Positions 35,430 through 46,770 of a stretch of 64,000 bases of DNA are shown here, one piece after another. This DNA comes from Bursaphelenchus xylophilus (taxonomy: Eukaryota > Nematoda > Chromadorea > Rhabditida > Aphelenchoididae). The translations under genes were made by a program, and so were the position numbers. The notes below the pieces were generated by a model that was not told where the DNA came from, did not search any database, and was given only the letters and a program-made list of their open reading frames with translations. The DNA lies in the NCBI GenBank assembly GCA_904066235.2, contig CAJFCV020000002.1, positions 4,650,001 through 4,714,000 on the forward strand, read 5' to 3'. Numbering within the stretch: the first letter of the stretch is position 1; the number at the start of each line of letters is the position of its first letter.

Positions 35430-37513
35430 TCAAATGATATTTATTGTTCTGTCTTCTTCCTGTTGCTTTGATGTGTCGACCATTGATGACGAATGTATCT
35501 TGGTGTTAAGAATAAATCCAAGCACAGCTCTTCGATAGGGAACAATGGCGGCAATGGTAAGCAGTGGGTTGAAGATGGGTACCCAGCTGGCGATATGCAT
35601 GAAGACCAACGCTGAGATTCCCGTATCAACATAGAAGAAGGATGGAATGCAGATGCTGGTGATTGGAAGGACCGAGACGAACAGCGGAATCACAGACTGA
35701 AATTGATTTAGTTTTACTTTCTTATGATTAAAATTATAACTCATTTCCAGCACCTTAACTTCTGGAATCTGTTCTGCGACTTGTAGCAGCAGCTGCTTTT
35801 TGAAGTACAGGGTGCGGCAATTTTTCGGCCGGGTTTGAATTGGCTATAACTTTTTTAGTTCTTATCCGATTGTTAAAATTCTTTTTTCCCCTGAATCCTC
35901 AGACAACCCCATTTTGTTTAATACCAAATATGTTATATATACAGAGACGGAGATCATAGTTATTGGCCTTTCGGTCGTGTTCTCTGCTTTTTCGGCGTGT
36001 GTGAAAATCGCCAGAAAAAATGACTTTTTTACGAATTTTGTCGTAAAAAGTTTCATGCCTGTCCATGCCATGGAGAATACCGTTTCCACAAAAAATCATC
36101 TCCGCACAAAACTAGCGAGGATATAGCCAAACAGTTTTTCTGTGTGACCACTCATGTGCCCTCCTGACCGCAAAGAATCGTTGAATATCTTCGTCGCCCC
36201 TGAAAGGTGCGGGCTGAAACTTTCAGGAATTGATGTGTGGCCTATCTCCGGCCCATGTGCAAAATTTAAAGAAAATCTGAGAGTCGTACTAGGGGTAATT
36301 CCATTATGAAAATTAGAGCTTTTTCTTTGCTTTGAGTTTTTACTGTAATATAATAAACGGGTATAACATATTTGGTATTAAACAAAATGGGGTTGTCTAT
36401 AGATTCAGGAAAAAAGAATTTTAACATTTGCCCAAAAACTAAAAAAGTTATGGCCAATTAAAATCCGGCCGAGCCGCACCCTGTACATTAATTTAACTTT
36501 GAATATTCGATTACCTGGAAAAGAAGGGCTCTGGAAAGCTGTGCTTGCATGGCTCTGGTCTTCTCGGAATATAAATGGCTATTTGCCTTCAGGTGAAGGA
36601 CTGTTTTGTAAGCGTAGATCATCGCCACAACATAGCCTCCAGGGACAAGTAGGCTTGCGTAGAGGAAATAGCATTTATGGTAGACACTCCGCTGAAAAAT
36701 AAGTTTATTTTACAATAAGGCCAAAAGGTTTTCATATAAACTATCGGCATTATAAAAACTTACAATATCAGCAATCAAAACTTGAGGCATTGGGACCTCT
36801 CTGTAGTACAAAGTACCATAATTAAAACCCGGCCTTTCCAATCCTGAAATACCGTAGGCTGGATAAGCGATAAATCCCATTGGGATTGCCATTCCCAGTG
36901 ATATTGCGTAGGCAAATAGAGTCTGCTTAGAGCTTAGTGGGCGACCTCTGAAAAAAACGAAACGGTTTGTATTAACAGTATAGTATGTACTTACTTCAAG
37001 ACAGTGCAATATCGGAAATAATATTGCGCCGGGAGAATACTGTGGATCAGCGAAAGACAGACCACGTATACAGACATGGCCACGACTTGGCCGTTATACG
37101 ACAAATAGCTAGCCGGGCCTTCCACTTTCACCAGAAAAACTCCATCGGTTAACTTGGACTTCTAAAATCGGCATACCTTACAAAAGGTCTTCAAATTTGA
37201 ATACTCAAATTTCCTAAGTTCCACTCACGACTTGAATGAAATTGTCTGTCGCCCAGTAACTCAGATCAGTAAGAGTACAAAGCAACAGCATTTTACTGTA
37301 GGCTTTCAATTGACCTGTGCTTCTGTAGAGCACCAAGTACAGCATTGTGAATGACAGGGCTCCTCCGACCGTTGACTCAAAACAATAGCTGATCCGGAGG
37401 AAGCGAGATATCCTCCCAAGTTCATCGTATGGCTCAGTCGGAAGGCCAGTTTTATTGTCAGCGAAATCCCAGCAATAAGGGTTTTCTTTGGTGGGACCGA
37501 AATGAAGCTCCAT
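35430..37513 (-). CDS. Srd-family chemoreceptor, copy 1
   Basis: Five exons (37229-37513, 36995-37161, 36764-36947, 36515-36691, 35430-35696) give 359 residues. Seven membrane segments are present with Srd-like signatures: GQLKAYSKMLLLCTLTDL in helix two, LPAQYYFRYCTVLK at the helix three to intracellular boundary, YSEKTRAMQAQLSRALLFQ before helix six, and NPLLTIAAIVPYRRAV in helix seven. The product is a sensory-neuron chemoreceptor of unknown ligand. A second copy at 43.5 kb has five exons of exactly the same lengths. Intron 4 here is 818 nt because a 676-bp MITE sits inside it; the same intron in copy 2 is only 87 nt. Splice sites around the MITE are intact. Confidence 0.85.
35808..36483. 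mobile_element. MITE with long terminal inverted repeats in an Srd intron
   Basis: The element begins CAGGGTGCGGC and ends GCCGCACCCTG, flanked on both sides by TA, as expected for a Tc1/mariner-type TA target duplication. Similarity between the two ends continues inward for about 130 nt (for example ACCAAATATGTTATATATAC at the left against the inverted text TATAACATATTTGGTATTAA at the right). The central 400 nt carry no transposase. The whole element lies within intron 4 of Srd copy 1. Confidence 0.85.
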
Positions 37514-37520
37514 TCTGAAA

Positions 37521-37795
37521 GCTATTAATGTAAATGGAATTGAGATTAAATTAGCGACCTCAAGCAGTATTCATCAGGAAAAGGCATGGAATAAGGTGCA
37601 AAACACTATAATTTGCACTTATGGAATCCACTTTACAAAAATACCATTATCTTAGTGCTGTAGGCTATCAATGTAAATGGAATGTGGGATAAAATTAGCA
37701 ATCTCAGGCGGCGTTCGTCAAGGAAAGACGTGGGATAAAATCTAAAACACCATTTGGACTTATGGAATGAACTTTACGAAAATAACAACGCTTAC
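37521..37795. repeat. Diverged tandem duplication of about 140 bp
   Basis: Two direct copies, about 37521-37663 and 37664-37795, start GCTATTAATGTAAATGGAAT and GCTATCAATGTAAATGGAAT and stay recognisably similar to their ends (ACTTATGGAATCCACTTTAC against ACTTATGGAATGAACTTTAC). They lie directly upstream of the start codon of Srd copy 1 and may include its promoter. Confidence 0.75.
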
Positions 37796-39198
37796 AACGG
37801 CTAGCTAAAACTTTCAGAAGTTGGTCGACTTGTAGTATAAGTTTGAGGAAATTAAAGAGTCGCTTTTGGGATAACCCTTAAACAAGTGTTAAAATATTGC
37901 GATTATTACACAAGGGTTATATCAGTGACGATGACATCTTTTGTCCCATCGTTTTCTAAAATTTCGTCTATAATTTCCTCAAAGTGAGTCGGAAAAATTG
38001 GCTCATTCTACAGGAATTTGGCTCTCGTCCACATCTTCTGTGTCTTCCTGAATGTCTCTGCGGAACCTAGGGGACGGCTCACTAGCTTTTTGGCTCTTAT
38101 GTAGGCCACTGTTTAGCAAACTTCGTAAAACAATAAGCGATTTGCTGCCAATTGAGAAACTGAGGTTATAAGAACTTTGGCAGCTCCGTTTTCACTCAAA
38201 TCTCCATCGACTTGTAACATACTTGAACGCATTCGAATCAGGATACACTGTACTTTTTGAAAATGTGATAAAAAAGTGCTAAAATTAGCATAATTTGACG
38301 AGAAAACAAGAGATAACAGTTTTCACTACGTGTTCATATAGATAGCGCCTTCCTGCGCAAAACATGGTGTTCAGATTGCGACACGTATAGTTAAAGTTGG
38401 ATTCTCACATTGCCTAATGTATTGTACAATGATAATAATGGGTATAACATTGGAAGTATTTGAGATATTTACAAATTTTAAGTACTGCGCAAAAATATGC
38501 AAATTTTTTTAAAACGGGGTTTTCAACATAAATTTGTTGATGACTTTTTGTCTATGAGGACTAAAAAAGCTCTAGAGTTAACTGGATAAAAAAAGAAATT
38601 CAAAAATTGTCCAATTTGTTGCGATTTTAGACCGTTTTGTTAGATCTCGAACGGAGTACGCCAACTTCCGGCGGCCGGTTACCCCCAAATTCTCCGGCTT
38701 TATGAGCAGTCCTTATATGCATTCGATTCAGAAAAAGCTCTTCTTTCAGAATATGCAATAAAAAAGCGCTAAAATAATAACCAGTTTTCGAGAAAATTGA
38801 AGATTTATTGTTCAGCGCATGAATATTCAAATTTTTGGAACCCTTCCGATAATTTTCATATCCGGGTGTAACAACCAAAAACACGTTATTTTGCATGAGG
38901 AACATAATGGTGAAGGTCCCGTCCTTCTACGACGTCTGGTTATCGAGATATAAATTTTGAGGTCAAGTTACAGTAACCCGGACTACGGTGAGTAATCAAA
39001 AAAAGTTAACGGGAAAGTTTCTTAGAACTGTCCATAGGCACAGATTTGAAAGTTTCGCTAGATTTGAAGCAGTTTGAATTTTCGTGTAGCCAAGGCTCTC
39101 GACTCATAGAAAAATCGTGTTAATTAAAATTAAACTTTGGTTCTAAAAAATGCCTCTAAAAACTCATCGCCGAAAAAACGAAAACGTAAAAAGTGGTG

Positions 39199-40302
39199 CT
39201 TACAAATCAGTTTGTATTCGGCTAGCCACAACAGATATTACTAAACTAAAAAGTGTACGTCAGACTGTAAGGACGTGACATTCGATGTGTATAAAAATCG
39301 CGTCATCATAGCTTGTGTTAATATCGAGAAAATAAGGTTCGAAAATAATTAAAATTCAGGTAGACGAGGCCTGATTTTGGCCGTTTTTTGCTCATTTTTT
39401 ACTTATTTGCACTTTATGGGTAATAAAAATATTCTGTATACGACAGGTTGTTTAATAGATCATTGTGGTCAGACATGCCAAATGTCAAATGCCTCTGGCC
39501 CTCCAGAATCGTTGAATAGCATTTCCAATATGTAAACTTCATGTCTTCAATTTTGTATGAAAGCATTAATGAAATATTTAGCTGGAATGAATTACAGCAC
39601 TTCTGGTAGCATTGAATCTTCTGTCACAATGAGAAAAGGCCAAACTCTGCTTAACAGGTAATTTGAGTAAGTGGAAAGTTCACAATTTGGCTTTGAGCAG
39701 AAGTATCTGTTAAATTCAACTTTCAAAATGAAAAAAATATCGGCTTAATAACAAAAAGTTGGCATAGAGATACAAACAACAGATTTACATATGTTCAAAA
39801 AGTAATTTTGTAACAGTTAACGCGGTTACAATCAACAGGAATAGTACACTTGGGTGCCATATTGCAATTGCTACGCAACGATTCTGGAGCGTCGGAAGAA
39901 TTTGGAATTTGGCGTGTGTGGCCATAATGATCTGTTAAACAACCTGTCGTATATAGAATATTTCAACTCTTTACCCTTAAAGTGCAAATAGGTAAGTAAA
40001 AAAAGTAAAAAAGCGGGCAAAATCAGACCTCTTTCAACACAACTTTTCTGAAAGGTTACAAAATTTCAATATTTTCTAGCTCTCGGAATTCACCGTACAA
40101 TAGAAGAAAAAATTGGTGTTTACGACCCGAAAAGTATAATTTTTATAACCTGAAAGTTGAAATTTTATAATCATCGATCTTTATTTTCTCTAACACAAGC
40201 TATGATGGCGCGATCTGTATACATGGAGATGCTCTTTTAAGTCTAACACACTTTTTAGTTTAGTAATTGTTGCGGCTAGCCAAATACACAACAAATTGTA
40301 AG
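39199..40302. repeat. Large diverged inverted repeat (about 1.1 kb)
   Basis: The left arm (about 39199-39535) is inverted in the right arm (about 39868-40302). Matching landmarks, in order from outside in, are CGGCTAGCC, ATCATAGCTTGTGTTA, CTGATTTTG, TTTGCACTTTA, TACGACAGGTTGTTTAA and CCAGAATCGTTG. The right arm has about 110 extra nt. The arms have diverged by roughly a fifth by eye. The spacer has no coding potential, so this is an old foldback or palindromic MITE. Confidence 0.8.
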
Positions 40303-42580
40303 CCTTTTAGAAATTGATACCCAAAGCCCCCCGGCCAGATAGTGTCCACCAATAAAACAGGTACTTGTAAAAGTTAAACAACAGTTCTTAGACTTTGCGA
40401 AAATTATTAAAATGGCTTCAAAATCAGAAACATGATAAAAAACTCAATCCTAAAACGTCAGGCAACGTCAAATCTAATGTTTCATCATTCGCCAGAGCAA
40501 CCAAGAACTATGATTATCACAAAATCGCAGCCAAGACGCATAATCAACCCCCAAATAAACAAATGTACCAATGGGATCTCTTAACGTATCATACATGCCA
40601 CCTTGTATATAATCATTTACGAAAAAACTGAAGACTAAACGAGGTTGTAATTATCATCATGAAGCTATTATAACTACTATGTGCAAGAAGATTTCGCGGC
40701 TGGAATTTTATGATTTCCATGAAAGTTAAGGTACTCTTAACATGCGACATTACGGGATATGAACATCTAATTTTGGTTGAAAAAACTCCGCGTACCTTGA
40801 TTTATTAGAAAAAATTATAATCTCAAGTTTAACAAAAAGTGACGCTTTAATTACCTCAGGTAATGTGAGCTTCTGTAATTTATAGAGTTCAAAAAGCAGT
40901 TTTTTAAATTATGCAGTGTAATCTTTACTGGTAATAAATTAATACTCCTTGAGTTATTATAAGTAAAACAAACTTAGGGCGTTCCTACAAGGGAGGCCTT
41001 TAATTTGGAGCACTTTGGTTTTCTTAAATAAAGATTTTTTAATGCGAACGTTGGGTAGCCACAGATCAGTCCATGGAATCTAATAATTCAAACCTTTCTG
41101 CGACAGCCGGGATGTACATTATTGTTCTTTGCAAAAGAGCGTACCGAGTGAGTAGAGACGGCCAAACAAAAAATGTATTTTTTACGCAATACTTACTCGC
41201 ATCAACATGGAAAAGAAATTTATTTCTTTGGACACCTGCCTAATTTAACCGGCAAGTTTTAAATGGAAAACAGAAAACAGCATTTCAATTTTTCGCAACT
41301 TTTAACCAAAAAAATTCATGGCATTTCTTTGCAACGGTGTTCTCCGCAGATCGAACACTTTCATTGACAGACAACACCTTGTGATAGGTTGCCTGTTTCT
41401 TACTTCCGAGTTAACGTTTACGTGCACTGTTTTTAATAGAGCCAAAAGTGGAGTACGGTAATCTTTTAGTCTTCAACCGTTCGAAAATTATACGTTAAAA
41501 AAGTGTTATATTATAATTACACAAATCTATTTCCACCATGTACGAATTTTGTAACCATCACAAACAAAGTGCGGCCTTTAGACGTAGGCCTGAAAATGAG
41601 GGGGAGCGAATGGACGAAAAGTGCAGATAATTTAGGCTTTGAGGTAAAATCGTACGCTTACATAAGGCACATCCTACACATGAGTCGTGATGACAAATGT
41701 GTTCTCTGCGCGTTGAAATGGTCTTGAGCACGCGAAAGGAGGAGGGAAAGATTAATTTTGGATAAAAACCTTTCCTTTTCCGCCTGAAAAAGCGATTTTA
41801 TGTACAGTCTCTGCACAACGTATCGTAATGAATAAAAAAAAAATGGGAAATACTGTATAGGGTTTCGCTGCATGGAGGTTCAATTTGGCCTAAGGTTTCA
41901 GGGCTTCTGTATTGTTTGGTATTACTCTCAGGGTTTTTGAAATTATTTGGTACAGACGGGTTTTATAGTACTAGGGTTAAAAAAAGGTTTCACATTATAT
42001 TACACTACTCGCAGAGATGATGAATAGACATCTCAGTCTATGCTGAACAGTTCCAACAAGAACAAGGAAAGAACTAACAATACTACGACTATTGTCGACC
42101 ACCGGGGCATGAAGGGATACTGTGGGTCTTTAGACGACAGTATCCCCTCACAAAGGTACGCGGAATTTCATGAGTAATGCTCCCTCTCCTCACTTATATA
42201 CCCAGCCGATTGACGCTTCGACTTTATCCCTTTTGATCTCCACAATTATCTTACTACTAACTCCAGACGGATGACATATTTTGCTTACAGAGGTAAATAC
42301 GTTCTTTCTGGATGAATAAGTGTAGCTTTTCCAACTATTCCTAGCGGTGACGGGCCCTCTAATTGGCCGTTTTATTAGTACAGTGAAATTTACAAGAGGA
42401 TTAACTTTACAATCAGAAAGGGAGATAACAGAGAGCAAGGGCACATATATATATTTAAGGTAAAGGACAGCATTTCGATATGGTTTTTGATGCTATACTA
42501 TTCAAGAGATCAAAAGGGAAGTAAATCTTTACAGATGGGAAAGGATGTGTCAAGTTTTGATTACAAAGACATATATATAT

Positions 42581-42709
42581 CACCTGGCTTACTCTGATGA
42601 TATTGTGCTCATGTTCCCACAACTGTCATCGCAGCGGAGTATGTAGTTTGGCCTTGCGTCAAAGACAAAGGAATGTGGGCTCGAGTTAATCCCTCAGAAA
42701 TCCAAATAA
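42581..42709 (+). pseudogene. Decayed reverse transcriptase fragment (non-LTR type)
   Basis: The frame from 42581 reads HLAYSDDIVLMFPQL, matching the catalytic [YF]xDD palm motif and the sequence after it in LINE-type reverse transcriptases. After an in-frame TAG at 42644 it continues FGLASKTKECGLELIPQKSK, which resembles the next conserved block (alpha helix, GL, N/PxKS). No flanking intact frame was found, so it is a short inactive remnant. Confidence 0.6.
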
Positions 42710-43516
42710 ATAATTAGGCAGTAGGAGGTAAATTAATAGCCGACCGTAAGTCCTTCATATAATAATATATTTTGGCCAATCACAGACTGTCGTTCATAAC
42801 CGCAACCATAAAATCAGCCAAAGCATTTTTTGTGAATGGAATGCTAGCATGCATGCAAGTTTGGACGTTAAAATCGACAAATCCCCACAAAAATCTTGAA
42901 ATCTTGATATGTTGTAGCCCTTGAAATTCTCTTCACGATGGACTCCACCATCTTTTTTGTTGACCCCAAGAAAGTACATTTCTTTTGGCATTCAAAATTG
43001 AAATTTCGTTTTTTTCATTGCCGATTTTTTCAACGGTAGCGAGCATTCTGGTGACAAAATCTATATATTCTGAAAGGAAATTGGTCACTCTACATACGGA
43101 TTTTTTCTTTTTGCCGGTATATCTTCTGGTTAGCCGTACACATATAAAAACGTGGCATGAAGGAAAGGTCACTCCTTCGGAATAGAAACACTCCAACGAA
43201 CATCCAACGCTGTATTTCCGTATCAGCATACTCACCGCCCTTCCTTGGAATTGAAGCCAGGCGGAGAAAATGGAAGTCTCTCCAGGAGCCGTCGGGCGAT
43301 CATCGGTGCAAATCTTTTCCACCTATCAGTCAGGTGTTTTCGAGGACATAAATGGACTGCTTCTCCAGCACATTATTTAAGATTTTATGAAATAAAGAAA
43401 CGAATTGATTTGGACGAGATTCAAGGCTAGGTATAAACATAATGCATCTTTCCTTTAGAACACCCAAACATGTTAACGCCTTTATTGCTTTTTTTCTTTT
43501 CGAAAAATTATTGTCA

Positions 43517-44941
43517 TTACATCATCATTTCCAAAGTCCCATCTCCCTTATTTGAACTCTCCTTTCCTGCTGATGACGTGTGAACTTTCCCTCTTCCAAA
43601 ACATTCCAAAACAGCACGACGGTACGGAACGATGGCAATGATTGTAAGCAGCGGGTTGAAGACGGGGATCCAGCTGGTCATGTTCATAAAGATCAACGCT
43701 GACTTTCCGGTATTCATGTAGAAGAACGAGGGGACGCAAATGAAGAGGATTGGGCCAATGGAAACAAATATTGGCAGGAGGGTCTGAAATGGTTGTAGGT
43801 GGTAATTGCTCATGTAAATCCGCGGCTTATACCATTAGTTGTGTAATAAATATTGTAATTTGTTAACTACCTGAAAAAACAAGGCCCTTGCAAGTTGATT
43901 TTGCATAGATTTGGTCCTTTCCGAGTACATGCTGCTGTTCTGCTTTAAAAAAAGGACAGTTTTGTAGGCGAAATAAAGCGAGAGCAAGTACGAAGCGGTC
44001 ACAAAAAGATTCGCATAGAAGAAGTAGAGTTGTTGGTAAATGTCACGCTAAAAAAGAACAGTTAAATAAATGGTAATATAAGGTGAACAAGAGGGCGGCT
44101 TACAATGTCAGCATACAAAACCTTAGGCAAAGGGACCTCTCGATACCACAGAGTTCCATAGTTAAATCCGGGGCGACTTGTGGCTGATCGACTGTAGCCT
44201 GGATAGGCAATAAATCCCAGGGGAAGTGCGAGCAGCAGGGACAGAATGTAGATACTGGCGGTTTGCAAGCCGCTGAGGGGCTGGGATCTAAAAACAAAAG
44301 GATTGACGGGTTCGGGAATGTACAAACTACGTGTCTTCAACTCAGTAACGCTCAGAATCCCTTCCACAGGTCAATTTCCGTGATGACAAATGGTCAAATC
44401 TACTTCATGATATATTTCCTTACCTTGTCACCGCATAATACCTAAAGTAATATTGAGCCGGCAGAATACTGTGAATCCAAGCCAATGTCGCCACGTAGCA
44501 AGCCATAGCAACTGCTTGATTGTTGTATGAAAAGTACATTGCCGGACCTTCAAATTTGGCCATGAAAACGCCATCTTGAAGTCTCGCCTTCTAAAACGGC
44601 CAAAAACGATGACAAATGCAGAAAAAACACAAAGAAAAGCAGTTTTTGATTCCTACAAGTTGCAGCATATTGTCCATGAGCCAGTAACTCAAATCGGTTA
44701 TCGAACAAAGCATCAGCATTCTTCCGTAATTCTTTAAATGCCCACTTGTCCTATACAACACCAAGTATAACATGGAGAGCGAAAGAGCTCCTCCTGTGAA
44801 GAATGCCAAGTGATAGCTGGCTCTGAGTACCGGAGATAGTATTCCCAGTTCATCATAAGGACGATCCGGTATTCCCGTCTCATTATCAAGGTAATCCCAG
44901 GCATAGGGATTCTCGGGTGTGGGTTCGAAATGAAGTTCCAT
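43517..44941 (-). CDS. Srd-family chemoreceptor, copy 2
   Basis: Five exons (44657-44941, 44424-44590, 44104-44287, 43871-44047, 43517-43783) have lengths 285, 167, 184, 177 and 267, exactly those of copy 1, and give 359 residues. Motifs match: GHLKNYGRMLMLCSITDL, LPAQYYFRYYAVTR, MYSERTKSMQNQLARALFFQ and NPLLTIIAIVPYRRAV. Identity to copy 1 is roughly 60 percent by eye, so the duplication is not recent but the structure is strictly kept. The start was placed by analogy with copy 1 (MELHF); in-frame upstream codons to 45010 include one more ATG at 44944. The first donor is GTAGGA, weaker than usual. Likely a sensory-neuron receptor. Confidence 0.85.
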
Positions 44942-44944
44942 CAT

Positions 44945-46770
44945 TGCTGCTGTGTCAGTCGAAATTGACGAGCAAAATGCAAGTTCGAGGAAGCAACTGT
45001 AATGTGTCATTTGTGAGACTACACAATAACTTTGAAATTGTATTTCTTAGAAGAAGTATTAAACGTTCCGGGACCACGTGTGGATGGATGAGACAGACAG
45101 GTAATGCAACAATGCAAAAAATACAAATCTCCAAGTGCAACGCTCATATTTTGATGAAGTATGGCACAAATGGAGAAAAAAATCTAAGACTTCTAACTCG
45201 CGCTTTGCAGAAACCACCGATATTTTTTGGTCGAAAGTTGACAAAATGTGACACTTTTGGCGAATCTTGGTATAAAAGGTTTTATGTCTATATCTATCGA
45301 ATATTTGTGACGTCAATCAAGTTTTATCATTCTTTTCCATGCAAAACCGGCCAAGATACGGCCAAAACGTTTTCTTTTTTCTCTTTGAGTGCGCACCGCT
45401 TTTCGCGATTACAGTATTCACAGTGCTTTCCGTCTGCATATAAATGATTTCTACGCAAACAAGGATTACAATTATAGTTAAATATCAAAGGGTCAATTGA
45501 AGAGCTCTCTCCAATTCTCAGAAAAATACAGTACATAAAAAAATATCAAGTACCCATTACCCGAAACCCTTCGATAATCCCGGATAAAGTAAGAATAACT
45601 TAGTAATACGAAGTTTTTGGTTCGAAACAAATAGAACCCGCACGGTTAATCATATAATTACAGCGGATATCGAAAAAGATTAAAAGTGAGATCTCCACAC
45701 ATGTGTTTATCTACGTGCGATTAATTTTTGCAATAATTGTATCCGACGGTGGCCACACCGAATTTTCAAATTACGAAAAATCGTAAATGTACTTTTGTCG
45801 TTGAATTGGCGTGGAATTGTAACGAAGGTTTCACACAATAAATAAAACAATCTACAGGGTCAGCACAATATACAGGGTGTACCAAATTCGTGGCCCGATT
45901 TGAATTGGCTATAACTTCTTTAATTTTGGGCCAAATTTAAAAATTCTTTTTTTCCCTGAATCCTCAGACAACCCCATTTTGTCTGCTACCAAATATGTTA
46001 TACATAGGTAAGTGTCATCTACAGTTATTAGATTTATTCTTGAAGTTCATTTTTTTGGTCGAACTTCAAGAATAAATGCAATAACTGTAGATGACACTTA
46101 CCTATGTATAACATATTTGGTAGCAGACAAAATGGGGTTGTCTGAGGATTCAGGGAAAAAAAAGAATTTTAAAATTTGGCCCAAAATTAAGTTTCTTCTC
46201 ACTTAGAGTGGCTAACTGAACCGTTAACAAGACTTTTTTGACTCAAAATAATTTTAATACCGTAATATGCCAGGTCAATTGCAAGGCTATTGATGATAAA
46301 TGGAATTGTATTTATCCTACAAGTTAGAGGACATGCACAATGCAAACCAAAAAATTTGAGACTTTTATATCTGATGTCAATAAAAAATTGTAGTTTTGAG
46401 TCCTAATGCTCTTTCGAGTACGGCAAAAGTAGGTGGAAATGATTCTCCAGCCTCCAACAGTGTTATTCGACCAATTTGCATCATCACGTTCCTTCTTATA
46501 GCGTTCCGGTTGCAGTTTAAAAAACATGGTCCAAGTGTAACAACGTCAATAATTCCATGTTTTTCAATGCAAATGTTGCGTGTCGACCTCGAATTTACAC
46601 TCCTTGACATTCCCAACACAGTTTTTCAAAACATGCAAGCACATGTTGCAAATTAAACAAGGTGTTTTTTGTACCCCTTCATACCGTAAATTAACATTTA
46701 TGAGATTACAAATGGCAAGTACAAAACAATAGGAAACAAATAAGAGATCTTTGATCCTTTTTGGACTAGA
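44945..46770. other. Intergenic with a foldback element
   Basis: This is the space between Srd copy 2 and the 3' end of the NFRKB-like gene. The 176-codon frame at 44917-45447 runs out of the Srd exon on the other strand and has no known domain. The notable content is the foldback element at 45873-46190 and, just before it, another CTACAGGGT sequence near 45853. Confidence 0.5.
45873..46190. mobile_element. Near-perfect foldback element of the CAGGGTG MITE family
   Basis: Two arms, 45919-46048 and 46061-46190, are near-perfect inverted copies of about 130 nt around a 12-nt loop (ATTTTTTTGGTC). Only a few mismatches and one length difference in a T run separate them. The left end begins TACAGGGTG, and the outer arm sequence is related to the MITE at 35808-36483 (shared CCTCAGACAACCCCATTTTG). 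The right terminal repeat is missing: similarity stops at 46190. Confidence 0.85.

Larger units (their letters stand above)
37796..43516. other. Gene-poor, repeat-rich interval between Srd paralogues
   Basis: No intact gene is recognised. The interval holds a large diverged inverted repeat, a decayed reverse transcriptase fragment and loosely repeated blocks, such as AAAAAAGTGCTAAAATTAGC near 38272 against AAAAAAGCGCTAAAATAATA near 38760. Frames at 41503-41873 and 42933-43351 look like remnants or chance. Confidence 0.6.

Noticed and set aside
42933..43322. 129-codon minus frame near the reverse transcriptase remnant
   Set aside because: No reverse transcriptase or transposase motifs could be recognised, and it shows no relation to the remnant frame.
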